In this document: piece after piece, positions 20,284 through 31,432 of the stretch | How the letters are laid out: every line of letters begins with the position of its first letter | How positions within the stretch are numbered: position 1 is the first letter of the stretch | Assembly: GCA_037833965.1 (NCBI GenBank) | Contig: AP031354.1 | Coordinates: 10,766,001-10,830,000, forward strand | Length of the DNA: 64,000 nt | From: Marchantia polymorpha subsp. ruderalis | Lineage: Eukaryota > Streptophyta > Marchantiopsida > Marchantiales > Marchantiaceae | Reading direction: 5' to 3' | The notes under the pieces: model-generated | What the model saw: the letters and a program-made list of their open reading frames with translations, nothing else | What the model was told of the DNA's origin: nothing | Databases searched by the model: none | Translations under genes and position numbers: made by a program

Positions 20284-23200
20284 TGTAATAACCCACTAAA
20301 GGCTAAAACTGCAATATAGTGGTAGAAAGGTCGAACCCACAGGGACAGAGGAACACACAGGGTACAAAGTGTCACGTTTTAACAGACTATTGAGGAGTTT
20401 GAATTCTCAGGCGACTGTCACTCCCAGAAATACTGCAAGTGTCCACTCGGAGCGCACTCGGAGGTCGCACAGTGCAGCGTAACACACACACACACACACA
20501 CCTGAAACTACAGAAACACAACCCAGAGATCCGTTAGGACCTCTACTTCAAGATTTCAGGGGGAAAGTCTCTCACGAGCACACTCGGCAAAGCTGCGGGC
20601 AGTGACTTCCAACTCCGGCTTTTACAACACTTCCACTAGCCTGCTGCTAGTGTAGAAAACCCGGTTTGGACTGCCTACTTCGGATCGAAGTCACTCCTAC
20701 GCGGTGAACAACACTCTCAACTCACAAAACGCGCAGAGAACACAGGTCCGCACTGAAGGACTCACTGTGAAACATTCCAGTAACACAACAACAGTCTATT
20801 GAAGAGTTTGAATTCTCAGGCACTTGTCATTCCCAGAAATACTACAGGGGTTACCCTCAAGGCACCTGCTGCAGCGTAACCTGAATTTACAACCAAGGCT
20901 TACACGAAGTAGCAAAACTTCACTTTGGCATTCAGGGGAAAAATCCCAAGGAGTACAATCAGAAAGAAACACTCGAAGGTGTAGGGGCGAAACTGTTCAA
21001 GTATCTAACTAGTCACTGGCTCTGAGCATCGGCAGTCACCCGCAGGTGCAGATCCGAACTACTCAAGTCTCTAACCAATGTACTAGCTCTGAACATTCGG
21101 CCGAAGGCCTTCAGCTACAAAATGCGGAACGCTAAGTTGTAACTCCTCGTGCGTGGTGACAGAACTCAAGGACACAAACACGCAAAGGAAATGGGTTCCT
21201 GATCTGCACTTCTGATGGGAAAGAACCCCAGGCAAAACGCCTGGAACTATTTTATACCTTCTAAGTCCTACCTAGCACTACACTGCACTACGCTACACGC
21301 CTGCACGGAACCACGCTACACTACACTCCGCGGAACCTGTACTACGTCTCCTGCGCGGCCGACTGCCGCGCACTAACTCCCTACCCTGCCACTCTTCCGC
21401 TCGACTACGCAGTCCCAACCGCTGCAACGCCGCGGACACCCCCCCCTTGAGGGCGGACATGGTATCCTGTGCCTTCGACAGAAAGGCCTCGAGCTTCTTC
21501 GCTACCTTCCGCCGACTCCTACTGTCGCCTGACAACAACCCGGCTGCGCGCAATTCAAACTCACGCAGTGTGAGTTTCTCCTGCGCCTTCACTTCCCAGT
21601 GGGCGTAGCCCTTGAGACAGTGGGCGACTCGCCTCGCCGTCTCCACCTTCGTGCGATCCGCCTCCTTCCTGCGATCCTCTTCAATCGTCACTAATTGCGA
21701 TTCGGCTTCAGCACGTTGCGCTCTCAATTCGCCACACTCTGACTGCAAACTGCGGATTAATTCTTCATCCGCCTGTCGTGCGAGCTGATATTGTTCCAAC
21801 AACCGCGTCTGTCGCACGAGCTCCTCTGACAAAATCCGATTCTGGGCCTGCTCAGAATCGAGTGCTTCCTTGACCTTCACCTGCTCCTTGGTGAGCTCGC
21901 CCAGTTTCTCATCCTTCATCTTCTCGGAGTGCTTGTAGAATTTCTGATTAAGCTTGTACTGTCCCCACAAGCACTCATGCTTCTCCTTCAAGTCCCTCAG
22001 CTCCTGGTCCACTCTAGCTAATAGCTTGCTGGTGTGGACTTTAGTGCGAGTCCGCCTGCGCACTAACTCGATGTAAGATCCCGGCTGGAGTGGGTCGGCG
22101 TATTTATCGACCTTGCGATCCAAGTACCGCAGCAACGGAATCACCTGCTCAGAGAGCGCCGCCGCCGGCGCTCCAACAATTTCCTCCTCCTCCTCCTCGG
22201 TGTCTTCTGCTCCTGACATTTCTTCCGTGGAGCCTCCGTCGTCATCATCCGAGTGGAGAATTTCAGTCGCCATTGATTGCGTCGGCGACTGCCCCGAGTG
22301 GGGCTGCACGTCATCGACGTGTGCTGCCTGCGAAGGCACGGCTGCAGCCTCGCTGCTCGTCGCCAAAATGTCTAAGGCGGAAGGCGAATGTATCCGAGCG
22401 GCATTCCCGTCGCTCGCTGGCTGATTGCCTACCGCATTCTCTCTGTCGCCGTCGTCCGTCGCCGAAGGCGATTGAGCGGAGGGTGGCTGCGCGGGGTTGG
22501 ATTGCGCATCGCGCATCGAGATTTCATCCCGCGGACAGTCACTCCGCTCTTCCGTCTGTTGCTCCCTTGATCGGTCCGTGGGGGCTGTGCCCGGCCTGTG
22601 CGCAGGCGCATTTGCCGGCGCCTTGTCCGTCGCAGGCGTAGCGCCGCGGACATCTATCGCCGAAGGCGACATGGCCGGGGGCCGCACGCCCGATGTTCCT
22701 TGGCCTATAGGCCCTACCGCCGAAGGCGCATCTATCGGCGTACTTCCCGCCGATGGCGGGCCTCCGCACGCTCTCTGCTCGTATCCCCTCGGCTCGAAGG
22801 CCCTGGCGCCGAAGGCGCGAATTGCGGCGCGTGGTGCGCCGGAGGGTCTGGCCCCGAGGGCCGGTGTCTCGTAGGCGGTTCTTCCGCCGGCTCCTTCCCC
22901 TTCCTACGTTGGAACGGGGGTGATTCTTGCCTGTGCACAGGCGGCACGTGCGGAGATGTTCTGTGCACAGGTGACCTGTGCACAGGCGGACTGCTCCTTC
23001 CCACGCGTAAGCGTAAATTCACGTCCACTTGTGTTCGCCGGTCCGCGGAGGCTCGTCCGTCCGCGGAGGTTCGCCTGTGCGCAAACGGAACCTCTGTCCG
23101 CATCGCACGTGGTAACTCCGGAGGCCCCTGGCCCGTAGGCGGCCTCTCTCCCGACGAGGTTGCAGCGTGGCCCGTTGCTCCTGCGGTCGTCCGCGCTTCC

Positions 23201-25658
23201 TCTCGCCTCTCTGGCGACGCACTTCCTATCTCCGTCGCAATCGTCGCCGTGTCTGCACTATCAGCTGGTAACACCAGTCTGCGTGCCTTCTGCTTCGGCC
23301 GGCTGTATGGCTCGCACAGCGGCCGCGGTCGAATGGGAGCAGAGGGTTCTTGATGCTGCTCCTCTTCGGACTCTTCCCTCCATCGCCGCTTCCGCGGCAC
23401 TCGCGCTGCAGGGGTGTGTCTCCCTTCGTCCCTCCGTCTCGACGGGGTAGAAGTCGGTGACTCCTCTGCATCAGTATCGACCTCGTTCTCCCGCACATAC
23501 TTCCCGGGATGGTCGATGGACAATGGCGGAAAATGTTCAAGCTCCGCCGCCGTCAAACAATTCCGCTGTCGATAAAAATTGATGAGAAAAGGAGAAAGAT
23601 GGTTTAGAGTTCCCCCCTTCTCCTCAAACGCGTGCTGTCGCATCACCCTGTGCAGGATGCTCGCCCAGTGAATTGGAGTTCCCTCGATGACGCACTCCAC
23701 AAAAGAGACCTGCCACAATGTGATGTAGCAGGCGCGGTGCGGCTGCAGTAATTGCATCAGCGCCGCGGACAAAGTCCGGCGAAATCGATCTTTGTAATCA
23801 CGGGTCCTGTACCCATTCTTGGTAGACCTCCCGGTCTTGAACAGCTCCACAAATTGCGCCTCTTCTTGCTTGGTCACCTTGATGCTCTCACTGTCGAAAA
23901 GGAGATGCCCTGGCATGCCAGCACATCTTCCCAACGCCTGCGCCCAATCTTGGACTGTCCACCGATCAACATGCGGACGCAATCCGCGCGAGGGTGGTCC
24001 CTGTGGCTCTAGCCATTCGCGCACCATATTCGCACAGATGTAATTCCATCCCCATAGCAAGAAATCGAGCTTTCTTGCTATTAAGCGCTCTTCGAAAGCG
24101 CGCAGCCCGTTCTGCGGCAGGCGAAGTGGCACCATCCGCAATCTGCTCGGTCTCGTCATTGCGTTCCTGGGGTTCGCTCGCCCGCTCATTCTACTTCCGC
24201 ACTGTCCGCGTTTCTTTCTCTCTCGGCAAACTCTAATCGCTCTCAATTCCAAATCACGCGCACTCACTTCTCCCTCAATCAACAAGAAATCTCCTGTGCG
24301 ACGACGACGAGAATGGTCCGCAGCCAGCAGATGGATGCGCGCAGCGCGCACAAGAGATTGGAATCGCGAATTCAAGAATGGGACGTTCTCCGCCGCCTGG
24401 TCGAAGGTCATGGTCGTCTCTTGGTCGTGAAGAACGTCTCACTTGATGGCCGCGCCGGCTGTACGCTGGAACGGTCTTCGCTCTCACGCGCGGCTTCACG
24501 CTCCGCCGTCGTCGATTAAACTCTCACGCTCGAATTGGCGGATTTGAACTCCGCGAGCGTGTCACCCTGTGGACATGGGGGCGTAGCGCCGAAGGCGAGT
24601 TTTCCGCCTTGCGCGGTACACTTGTTCGTACCGCCCCTCGGCCAATCTCCTTCTGCCTTGACGCGTGTGTCCGCATGTCGGACAAAAATTCAACTCCTGC
24701 CTGTGCGCAGGCAGGGGCCTCGGCGGATTCTCCGCCGGCGCGGAACTTGAACATCCTCCTGTGCACAGGCGTTCGCCTGTGCGCAGGCGAATTCCGTCCG
24801 CGGCGCTGCGCTGGCGCGGAAGGCGTTGACCGTGGTCAGCCGTCTCCGTCCAGTCTGTCCGTTCCTTGTCTCTCCGTCGGCGCTTCCGCCGCCGCAACTC
24901 CGTCCGTCCAAGAGCGCATCCACCCGTGCCGTCCGCACGGTCCGTACCTGTTGGATTACTCTGGCGGCTCTTCCGACGTACGCGGCGCTGCGCTGGCGCG
25001 GAAGGCGCCGTACACTTTCTACCTCACAAGGCGCATTTCTAGGGCCCAAGGCGGATTTTCCGCCGACGCCGAAGTGCCTGTGCACAGGCGTACGCCTGTG
25101 CGTAGGCGGACTTCGCGCCTTCCCTAACCCTACTTCGCCTGTGCACAGGCGAACGCCTTCGTCCGCGCATAGGACAAAACTTGAATCCCCCTTCCGCGTA
25201 GGCGGAATTCGCGCCGGTGGCGAACTCCTTCCGCCGTAGGCGACCGCCTCCGTTTCTTCCAGTAACGATAACTCCCTAAGTCCTCGTCCGTTCCAAGCGT
25301 TCTTGGGCTCGTTAGAATCAGCGCGTCGAGCCCTTTCCAACGGGACCCTAACTTGGTCAAGGCGCCCAAGGGTTGACCTAATTACGGGGGTTTCCCCTAC
25401 AGCCGCGGACGCAACCTCCGAAGGCGGGTTTTGCGCCTTGCGCCGTAGAGATCCTAACTGCGGAGCTCGCAGGGAGGGTGGTGCCTGTCCTTACTGCGGC
25501 ACCCCAAATCCCAGATTCTACAAGATCCCTCGAGAATCCCCGCGATCTTCCGGATTCACTCTGTTTTGATGTACCGAAGGCTATTTACAATGCGGCCAGG
25601 GTACAGTTTTTCAAAAATGTTTTAATTTCCTCAAAATTGCCAGAAGTGGGGTACCACA
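20284..25658 (-). repeat. 3' LTR of the complete element (5375 bp)
   Basis: Direct long terminal repeat. In sense it starts TGTGGTACCCCAC at 25658, right after the polypurine tract, and ends GTGGGTTATTACA at 20284. U3 (about 25658-21220) holds the palindrome-rich leader and the U3 ORF; TATAAAAT is at 21249-21256; R-U5 is the remaining ~0.94 kb. It lacks one 18-bp palindrome unit present in the 5' LTR (34151-34176). Confidence 0.97.
21293..24411 (-). pseudogene. U3 ORF in the 3' LTR, one frameshift
   Basis: The LTR-encoded protein in the copy that lies inside the genomic RNA, directly after pol. It starts at ATG 24411 and reads 559 codons, ending in aberrant RHRREVRR at 22732. The proper frame continues from about 22687 to the stop at 21293 (464 codons), ending RAEEWQGRELVRGS...VAWFRAGV. 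The cause is one missing base at ~22756-22760 (GATGGCGGGCC against GATGGTGCGGCC in copy G, plus strand). The same deletion is in the 5' LTR, so the transposing RNA already carried it. The full C-terminus absent from G is present here. Confidence 0.85.
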
Positions 25659-25673
25659 TGCCCCCCTCCTCAA
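25659..25673 (-). promoter_or_regulatory. Polypurine tract next to the 3' LTR
   Basis: Sense sequence GAGGAGGGGGGCA directly precedes the LTR start TGTGGTACC. This is the expected plus-strand primer position for reverse transcription. It lies about 25 bases after the pol stop codon, so there is no room for a separate 3' ORF between pol and the LTR. Confidence 0.9.
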
Positions 25674-25695
25674 TTGTGAGCGCCCACGCGAACAC

Positions 25696-28536
25696 TCACA
25701 TGTGGTATTTCTTCAACCGCCACCCGTTCACTCGGGTGCCTAACAAATCGCCGGCCAGGTCCGCAAGTTGGATGGATCCATTCGGGAAGACTTCGACAAC
25801 CCTGTAAGGTCCCATCCACCTTAGGTGCAGTTTGCCTGGGAATCTGGCATGCCTGCTGTCGTAGAGCAATGCCAAATCACCCGCCTGCAGGAGTACCGGT
25901 TTGATCTTTTTATCGTATCTCTCCTTTCGGCGGAGCTGGATTTTCCTGGTGCGATCTTCGGCGTCTCTTCTCCTCTCATCCAGCAGCGTGACTTCCTGTA
26001 ACCTGTAGAGCTGACTCTCCTCTGCGCCCATCCTCTGCAATTCCATCGTTCGATGGGTGGGTACTTCAAATTCGATCGGGAGGATCGGGTGTTGCCCATA
26101 CACCAGAAAGTATGGTGTCTGTTTGGTCGTGATCTTCTCAGCTGTGCGGTACGCCCATAGAGCGGCTGCTAGCTTCGTATCCCAGTCGTGAGCGTGATTC
26201 ACCGTGACCTTGAGTAGTATTTTACACAGCAGTCCATTGGACTTCTCCGTCAGTCCATTTGCCTTGGGATTGTATGGAGTAGTCTTCCGGTGCTTGATGT
26301 GGAAATACCGTGTCAGGTCTTCGATGATCTGATTCAGAAAATGCGTGCCCCGGTCGCTGACTAGCTCTAAGGGACATCCGTAGCGTGTGATGATTGACTC
26401 AAACAAGAATGCTGCCACTGTGGCGGCATCATCCTTTCTGGTGGCTCTGGCCTCTACCATTTTGGTGGCGTAGTCCGTTGCTACCAGAATGTAGCGCCTT
26501 CGTGTACTTCTAGTCACTGGTTGTATCGGCCCTACAAAGTCAATACCCCACTTTTCAAACGGTGCTAGAGGCATGATGGGGGTCAGGGGCCAGCGTGTTG
26601 TAGGCGTCGGTCTCCCCGTCCTCTGGCAGCTGTCGCACTTGCGGATGTAATCGAGAACATCCTTAAACATGGTCGGCCACCAATACCCCGCATTTAGGAT
26701 CTTTGTGACCGTGTTCCTGGTGGCATAGTGTCCACCCGCCTCCTCTGTATGCATCGCACTCACTATTCTTGGTACCTCTGATTCCTCCAGGCATCTGCAT
26801 AAGCGCTCATCTGCCATCTTCTTGAACAACACCCCCTGCTGGAGTTGGTACGGACCTGCCTTATGAATAAAGACAGTTCGCTGTTCCAAATCCATGCCTT
26901 CGGGACACTGGAGGGTTAGCAGATATCGATACAGGTCGGCATAGCGGGACTCATGTCCTGCAGACAACTGAAATAACTCTTCATCTGGAAAATCGTCCAC
27001 CAATTCCTCCTCTGTCGGCTGGGTCCATAGTCGGGACAAATAATCCGCATTTTCGTGGTGCACCCCTTTCCTGGTCTGGACTGTGTAGGTGAACTCTTGT
27101 AGTAACAACACCCACCTGGCGATCCGACCGGATAGGTCGGCTTTCTTGACTAGGTGTTGCAATGCGTAGTGGTCCACATGGAACACAAACTCGTAGCAGA
27201 TTAGGTAGTGACGGAACTTTTTACAGGAGTACACCATCCCCAACGCTTCTCTCTCCGTCGTGGTGTACTTCCGCTCTGCTAGAGACAGCTGTCGGCTCGC
27301 GAAGTAGATCGGGTAGTCCTTTTTGTTGTCATCCTTTTGACTCAGTACTACACCGATGGCGAATGCCGAGGTGTCAACGTAAACATGGAATGGTCGATTC
27401 CAGTCTGGACTCCTTAGTACGGGAGCAGTCGTGAGTTTTGCTTTTAGAGCCTCAAATGCTGACTGCTGGTTCGCACCCCAAGCATAAGGCTCGTCCTTCT
27501 TCAACAACTTGGTCAGGTCCGCCGCCAGTATTGCATACATGTGTATGAATCTTCGGTAGTAGCCCACATGACCCAGGAATGCTCGCAGCTCTCTTAGATT
27601 CGTGGGTGGCTCAAGCTCGAGTATAACTTTGACCTTTTCGACGTCCACCGCAATGCCGTCTGCCGAGACCCGATGACCCAACAAGATCCCACTAGTCATA
27701 AAGAAAAAGCACTTCTCGGGATGCAGTGATAAACTGCTCTCTCTGCATTTATCGAAGGTCTGCTTCAAGTGACTTAGGTGTTCAGACCGCTTCCCAAAGA
27801 CACAGAAGTCATCTATGAATATCTCCAGGAACTTCCTCAGTTGTTCCTGAAAGATATTGGTCATCATCCGTTGAAAGGTGGCAGGCGCGTTGCACAGACC
27901 GAAGGGCATCTTGTGGTATGCGTAAGTTCCCCAGTCGGTTGTGAACGTAGTTTTATCCTTGTCCTGTTCACGGATAGACACCTGATTGTAACCTGAGAAC
28001 CCATCCAGGAAGCTATAACATTCATGTCCTGCGACATGGTCTAGAATGGCATCCGTGAATGGTAACGGGTGATGATCCTTGCGTGTTGCTGCATTCAACT
28101 TCCGGAAATCCTGACACACTCGTATCTTACCCGTCAACTTCTTGGGTACGATAACAATCGGCGACACCCACTCGCTGCTGAGCACAGGGTAAATAATACC
28201 AGCGCTCAAGTACTTATCTATCTCCTCTTTCACTAGCAAGGAGTATTTTGGGTTGAGGCGATACTGGCGCTGTCGTATGGGTACTGAGTCGTCCAGTAAA
28301 TCGATACGGTGTTCCCCATACCGTGCGGGTATCCCCTTCATATCTTCGATCTTCCAGGCGAAGACGTCGACATAATGGCTAAGGAATGCCTGTACTTTCC
28401 TTAGCTCGTCTCCTCTCACTGCGCTTGATACCTTCAAGCACTTGCCGGGACTGAGTTGTACTTCGTGACAGTCACTAGGGTCGACAATGCCCTCGGTGTG
28501 ACTCGTCTCACTCCTTCCCAGTCCCACAGTTAATTG
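25696..28536 (-). CDS. pol: Pol: reverse transcriptase, RNase H, integrase (readthrough product of gag-protease)
   Basis: Makes cDNA and integrates it. About 946 uninterrupted codons run from the UAG to the stop at 25696. Numbering from the GTG at 28527: RT at ~95-300, with DGFSGYNQV and the catalytic box FIDD (237-240, as in Athila-type FMDD rather than YVDD); RNase H around HVYVDTSAFA (D385); integrase zinc site H593, H600, C631, C634; catalytic D663, D725 and E761 with the canonical 35-residue D-E spacing; C-terminus ending VNGWRLKKYHM with no chromodomain. There is no ATG near the start: the first Met is at MKGIPARYG (~residue 63), inside the RT-proximal region. It is in the same frame as gag, so expression most likely depends on readthrough of the UAG at 28537-28539. 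Confidence 0.96.
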   Translation of the reverse strand, partial: QLTVGLGRSETSHTEGIVDPSDCHEVQLSPGKCLKVSSAVRGDELRKVQAFLSHYVDVFAWKIEDMKGIPARYGEHRIDLLDDSVPIRQRQYRLNPKYSLLVKEEIDKYLSAGIIYPVLSSEWVSPIVIVPKKLTGKIRVCQDFRKLNAATRKDHHPLPFTDAILDHVAGHECYSFLDGFSGYNQVSIREQDKDKTTFTTDWGTYAYHKMPFGLCNAPATFQRMMTNIFQEQLRKFLEIFIDDFCVFGKRSEHLSHLKQTFDKCRESSLSLHPEKCFFFMTSGILLGHRVSADGIAVDVEKVKVILELEPPTNLRELRAFLGHVGYYRRFIHMYAILAADLTKLLKKDEPYAWGANQQSAFEALKAKLTTAPVLRSPDWNRPFHVYVDTSAFAIGVVLSQKDDNKKDYPIYFASRQLSLAERKYTTTEREALGMVYSCKKFRHYLICYEFVFHVDHYALQHLVKKADLSGRIARWVLLLQEFTYTVQTRKGVHHENADYLSRLWTQPTEEELVDDFPDEELFQLSAGHESRYADLYRYLLTLQCPEGMDLEQRTVFIHKAGPYQLQQGVLFKKMADERLCRCLEESEVPRIVSAMHTEEAGGHYATRNTVTKILNAGYWWPTMFKDVLDYIRKCDSCQRTGRPTPTTRWPLTPIMPLAPFEKWGIDFVGPIQPVTRSTRRRYILVATDYATKMVEARATRKDDAATVAAFLFESIITRYGCPLELVSDRGTHFLNQIIEDLTRYFHIKHRKTTPYNPKANGLTEKSNGLLCKILLKVTVNHAHDWDTKLAAALWAYRTAEKITTKQTPYFLVYGQHPILPIEFEVPTHRTMELQRMGAEESQLYRLQEVTLLDERRRDAEDRTRKIQLRRKERYDKKIKPVLLQAGDLALLYDSRHARFPGKLHLRWMGPYRVVEVFPNGSIQLADLAGDLLGTRVNGWRLKKYHM

Positions 28537-28539
28537 CTA
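28531..28539 (-). promoter_or_regulatory. Leaky stop: UAG CAA UUA between protease and RT
   Basis: The gag-protease frame ends ...QPEDE-UAG and the next codons are CAA UUA in the same frame as RT. UAG followed by CARYYA is the well-known plant-virus (tobamovirus) readthrough context, and a similar context has been reported between pol and the env-like ORF of soybean SIRE1. Both flanking ORFs are long and intact, and pol lacks a start codon. Confidence 0.88.
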
Positions 28540-31368
28540 TTCGTCTTCCGGCTGAATAGCTTCCTGCTCTTCTTCTTCTTCCACCGAACAGCAGGCAACG
28601 AATCCCACGAAGTAGTCGGATTCGGTACCACTGGAATCCGATCGCGCGGTCGACTCGCTGTCCTCGCCCGATGTGTAACCTGCACTTGTCGATGGGGTCT
28701 CTCCTTCGTGCCTGACCCTATTCCAGGGCACCGTAATGGTTTTGGTCGGTTCCGAAGGATGAGGAAACTTAAGGCGATGCCTTCGCCAATCACATCTGAC
28801 TTGTGCGCCATATAGCCATGGTCGCCCGAGCAGAACGTCATAGCCCTGCTTCATCATCGGTTGAAGGATGATATACGTCAACCGAAAGTCCGCACCCCCG
28901 ATGGTTGTCTTGACATTGCGCAGCATACCTGCAGGCATTCTCCGCGTCTGATCCGCTAATCTCAACACACGCTTCGAGGGTTCGTATTGACTGAACCCCA
29001 AGGCTCTCGCTGTATCCTCCGTCATTATGTTGACTCCTGATCCAGAGTCGATTGGCACTCTGCGTACACAACACCCTGCTATTTCCACATCGATCTCGGG
29101 TGGCCCTTGGTCTTCGCTCTCCACTTGATATACTTGAGAGGATGCGGATGCGCGCGGCTTCCGCGGATGCCGTAGCGAAAGCATCAACATTCTCCGATAC
29201 GTCTTATTGTCCTCCAAGAGCTGCTTGAACGTGATGTTCACTTTTCGACTCCCGAGATCTTCAACCAAGTCATAGTGGGCGCGTTGGGTCGCCGGGGTCG
29301 GCGACGCCCTGCGAGGTTCCACGGTGGCTGCCAACTTCGCCCCAAGGGAGGATGTCAAGTCTGGCCTCGGCGGGTCCTTTTGCGTGCGGATCGCTTCCTT
29401 CAACAGGTTGGTTACCTCGTTGCGGATATCCGGAGCATAGTCCCGTTTCAGTAGGCGCACTGGCTCGTCCTCGACTGCTGTCTGGGGGCGCACTGCTGGT
29501 GCCTCTCTCGTAGCCGAAGACTTCCGAGCAGGTCGCAAGTCGGACTTGCTGGATGTCTTCTCCTTCCCTTTTCTCGTCCGGTCGTCGGTTCTCCGTTCGT
29601 GCTTGCGAGTGTCACGCTCTTGCTCCTTGGATTTCTTGGAACTACGAGTTTCGACCCGTGCGCACATAACCTCTTCAGCCGGCCATTCTTCGTCTTCGCC
29701 ATCCCCGTCGGAACCTACCTCGACCTGGTTAACTTGCACGTCCTCCTTGGCAGGAGTGTTCACAAATCGTACCACTGGCCGAGGGACTGGTGGTTGATCA
29801 CACTCTGGCGCAGTGTGCCCGACCTTCTTGCAATTACTACATGTCGGAGCATAATCGTTCCGCCTCTTTGGATGGGGACACTGCGGTGAGAAGTGCCCAA
29901 CTTCCCCGCAATTATAACAAGCTCGCGGTGGCGGTGGGTCAAACGTCCCTGGAGGTGCTCTCCGCCTCACGGGTACTGTAGTGGCCCGATCCACCGGAAT
30001 ATATCGTGGGACTTGCATTGCTGAAACTGCAGGAGGGGTAGGAACCGACTGGACGGCGTAGGCTGTCTCTTCGCTAGCCTCTCCATAGTACTGAGGGTGC
30101 TCTCCATAGTACGGTTGCGCCCACTCTACTGCGTTGACTGGATATGACGGCCGGGTGGTAAGGCACTCGGTGTTTGCATGTCCCACCGCCCCGCACGTAG
30201 TACACCATAAGTTCGCTCGCACTCTCCCGGGTGATTTTCTGCGATCATGCCCGCCTACCACTTGAACTTTGAGATCGGCGAAGTCCTTCACCAGGGTCTC
30301 CATCTTCGAAGCTATATCTCCCGGCGCTCTGTCCGTAGTCACTCGTCGGATGCCCTTTTTCTTCGCTGACCCATGCTTCTTCCTCTTCTTCTCCTCCTCC
30401 GACGATGAGGTTTCCTCTTCTTCGGATGAAGAACGGTTCTCGTCCGAAGACGATTCCTCCGATGACGGAGTTGTACCTCTACGTCGTCTCCGCCCTCCCT
30501 TCGGTTTGCGCTCCTTCGACTCCCGTCTCTCTCTCCCTCTTCGGTTGAGAGTGGAAGTTTCGAAGGCTTCTGCCGACGCAATCACATCCTCAATAGTGTC
30601 GCACTTGCTGCGTCGGCAAAAAGTCTCCATCTCCCGAGTTAAACCGGTCACGTACCAATCCACAGCTTGTTGTACCGAGAAAGGGGACCCTGGTCCTGTT
30701 TTCGGTATTCTGTCGAGGAGGTCCAGAAATCTCTCAGTGTAGTCACGCAGACTCTCCTTCTTCTCTCGCTGCAAATTACGTAACTTCGTCAAAACCCGGC
30801 TGTCGTAGCCGAGCTCGCGAAAGCGACGAAGGAACTTCTCCTTCAGCTGGGCCCATGTTGTCAACCCAGTCGGATCGATGCTCTCGTGATTATACCAACT
30901 CCTCGCTTTCTTCCGCAGAAGGCTTGGAAAGATCCTTAGTCGGTCGTCGTCTGCGATCTCGCGATTGGCAATAGACACCGACTCGAACAACTTAATGTAT
31001 GAATCTGCATCGTCGTCATCCCCACTCCCTTTGTACTTCGGGTAGGAATGTTTAGTAATCGGCTGAGGTAGCCGCACATTGGCTTGTCCGTCCGCCATCG
31101 GTGTGTCTGTCGACGGTTCTCGGGCGGTCGGTCCTACTGCACTAGGCGGGTCCGTGCAAGGAATATCTAGTAGAACTGTAAGCACCAAGTTTGGTTCCGA
31201 GTCGTCGGGGGTAGGTTCCCCTAGGATGTCGGCCGAACTAGGCTTAGGTACTCTTTTTGGTGTTTTCTTGTTTTGACGCCGTGTCTCTTCCACGGCCTTC
31301 TCTGAATCTCGTCGGAACTTGCGGACAGCTCTAGCACTTAGGTTGCTCCCGCCAGCCCCAGTCGACAT
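28537..31368 (-). CDS. gag: Gag-protease polyprotein (943 residues)
   Basis: Particle protein and processing protease. Residues ~100-270 carry the retrotransposon gag fold (ARSWYNHESID, WAQLKEKFLRRF, ESLRDYTERFLDLL). A Ser/Glu- and Lys/Arg-rich linker at ~270-345 follows. Three CCHC knuckles are visible: C389-C402, C484-C497 and C510-C523; most plant gypsy gags have one. The aspartic protease is at ~755-870, with active site D774-S775-G776 in VPIDSGSGVN and the later LLGRPWL motif. The C-terminal ~70 residues are acidic. The start is ATG 31368, 47 bases after the primer-binding site; an ATG 11 bases upstream opens a 13-codon overlapping uORF. It ends in the leaky UAG. No lesion is seen. Confidence 0.96.
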   Translation of the reverse strand: MSTGAGGSNLSARAVRKFRRDSEKAVEETRRQNKKTPKRVPKPSSADILGEPTPDDSEPNLVLTVLLDIPCTDPPSAVGPTAREPSTDTPMADGQANVRLPQPITKHSYPKYKGSGDDDDADSYIKLFESVSIANREIADDDRLRIFPSLLRKKARSWYNHESIDPTGLTTWAQLKEKFLRRFRELGYDSRVLTKLRNLQREKKESLRDYTERFLDLLDRIPKTGPGSPFSVQQAVDWYVTGLTREMETFCRRSKCDTIEDVIASAEAFETSTLNRRGRERRESKERKPKGGRRRRRGTTPSSEESSSDENRSSSEEEETSSSEEEKKRKKHGSAKKKGIRRVTTDRAPGDIASKMETLVKDFADLKVQVVGGHDRRKSPGRVRANLWCTTCGAVGHANTECLTTRPSYPVNAVEWAQPYYGEHPQYYGEASEETAYAVQSVPTPPAVSAMQVPRYIPVDRATTVPVRRRAPPGTFDPPPPRACYNCGEVGHFSPQCPHPKRRNDYAPTCSNCKKVGHTAPECDQPPVPRPVVRFVNTPAKEDVQVNQVEVGSDGDGEDEEWPAEEVMCARVETRSSKKSKEQERDTRKHERRTDDRTRKGKEKTSSKSDLRPARKSSATREAPAVRPQTAVEDEPVRLLKRDYAPDIRNEVTNLLKEAIRTQKDPPRPDLTSSLGAKLAATVEPRRASPTPATQRAHYDLVEDLGSRKVNITFKQLLEDNKTYRRMLMLSLRHPRKPRASASSQVYQVESEDQGPPEIDVEIAGCCVRRVPIDSGSGVNIMTEDTARALGFSQYEPSKRVLRLADQTRRMPAGMLRNVKTTIGGADFRLTYIILQPMMKQGYDVLLGRPWLYGAQVRCDWRRHRLKFPHPSEPTKTITVPWNRVRHEGETPSTSAGYTSGEDSESTARSDSSGTESDYFVGFVACCSVEEEEEQEAIQPEDE

Positions 31369-31414
31369 TCACCGAGCATGGCTGCTCGTAAAAACCCCGG
31401 TGTTGACGCAACTG

Positions 31415-31432
31415 TCCCCGGCAGCGGCGCCA
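31415..31432 (-). promoter_or_regulatory. Primer-binding site, tRNA-Asp type
   Basis: Sense TGGCGCCGCTGCCGGGGA begins 22 bases after the 5' LTR end. It matches, from memory with one mismatch, the complement of the 3' end of plant tRNA-Asp(GUC), which is typical of Athila/Tat elements. The spacer of more than 20 bases between LTR and site is longer than in most gypsy elements. Confidence 0.88.

Noticed and set aside
27162..27434. 90-codon plus-strand ORF inside pol.
   Set aside because: Shadow of the RT/RNase H coding strand.
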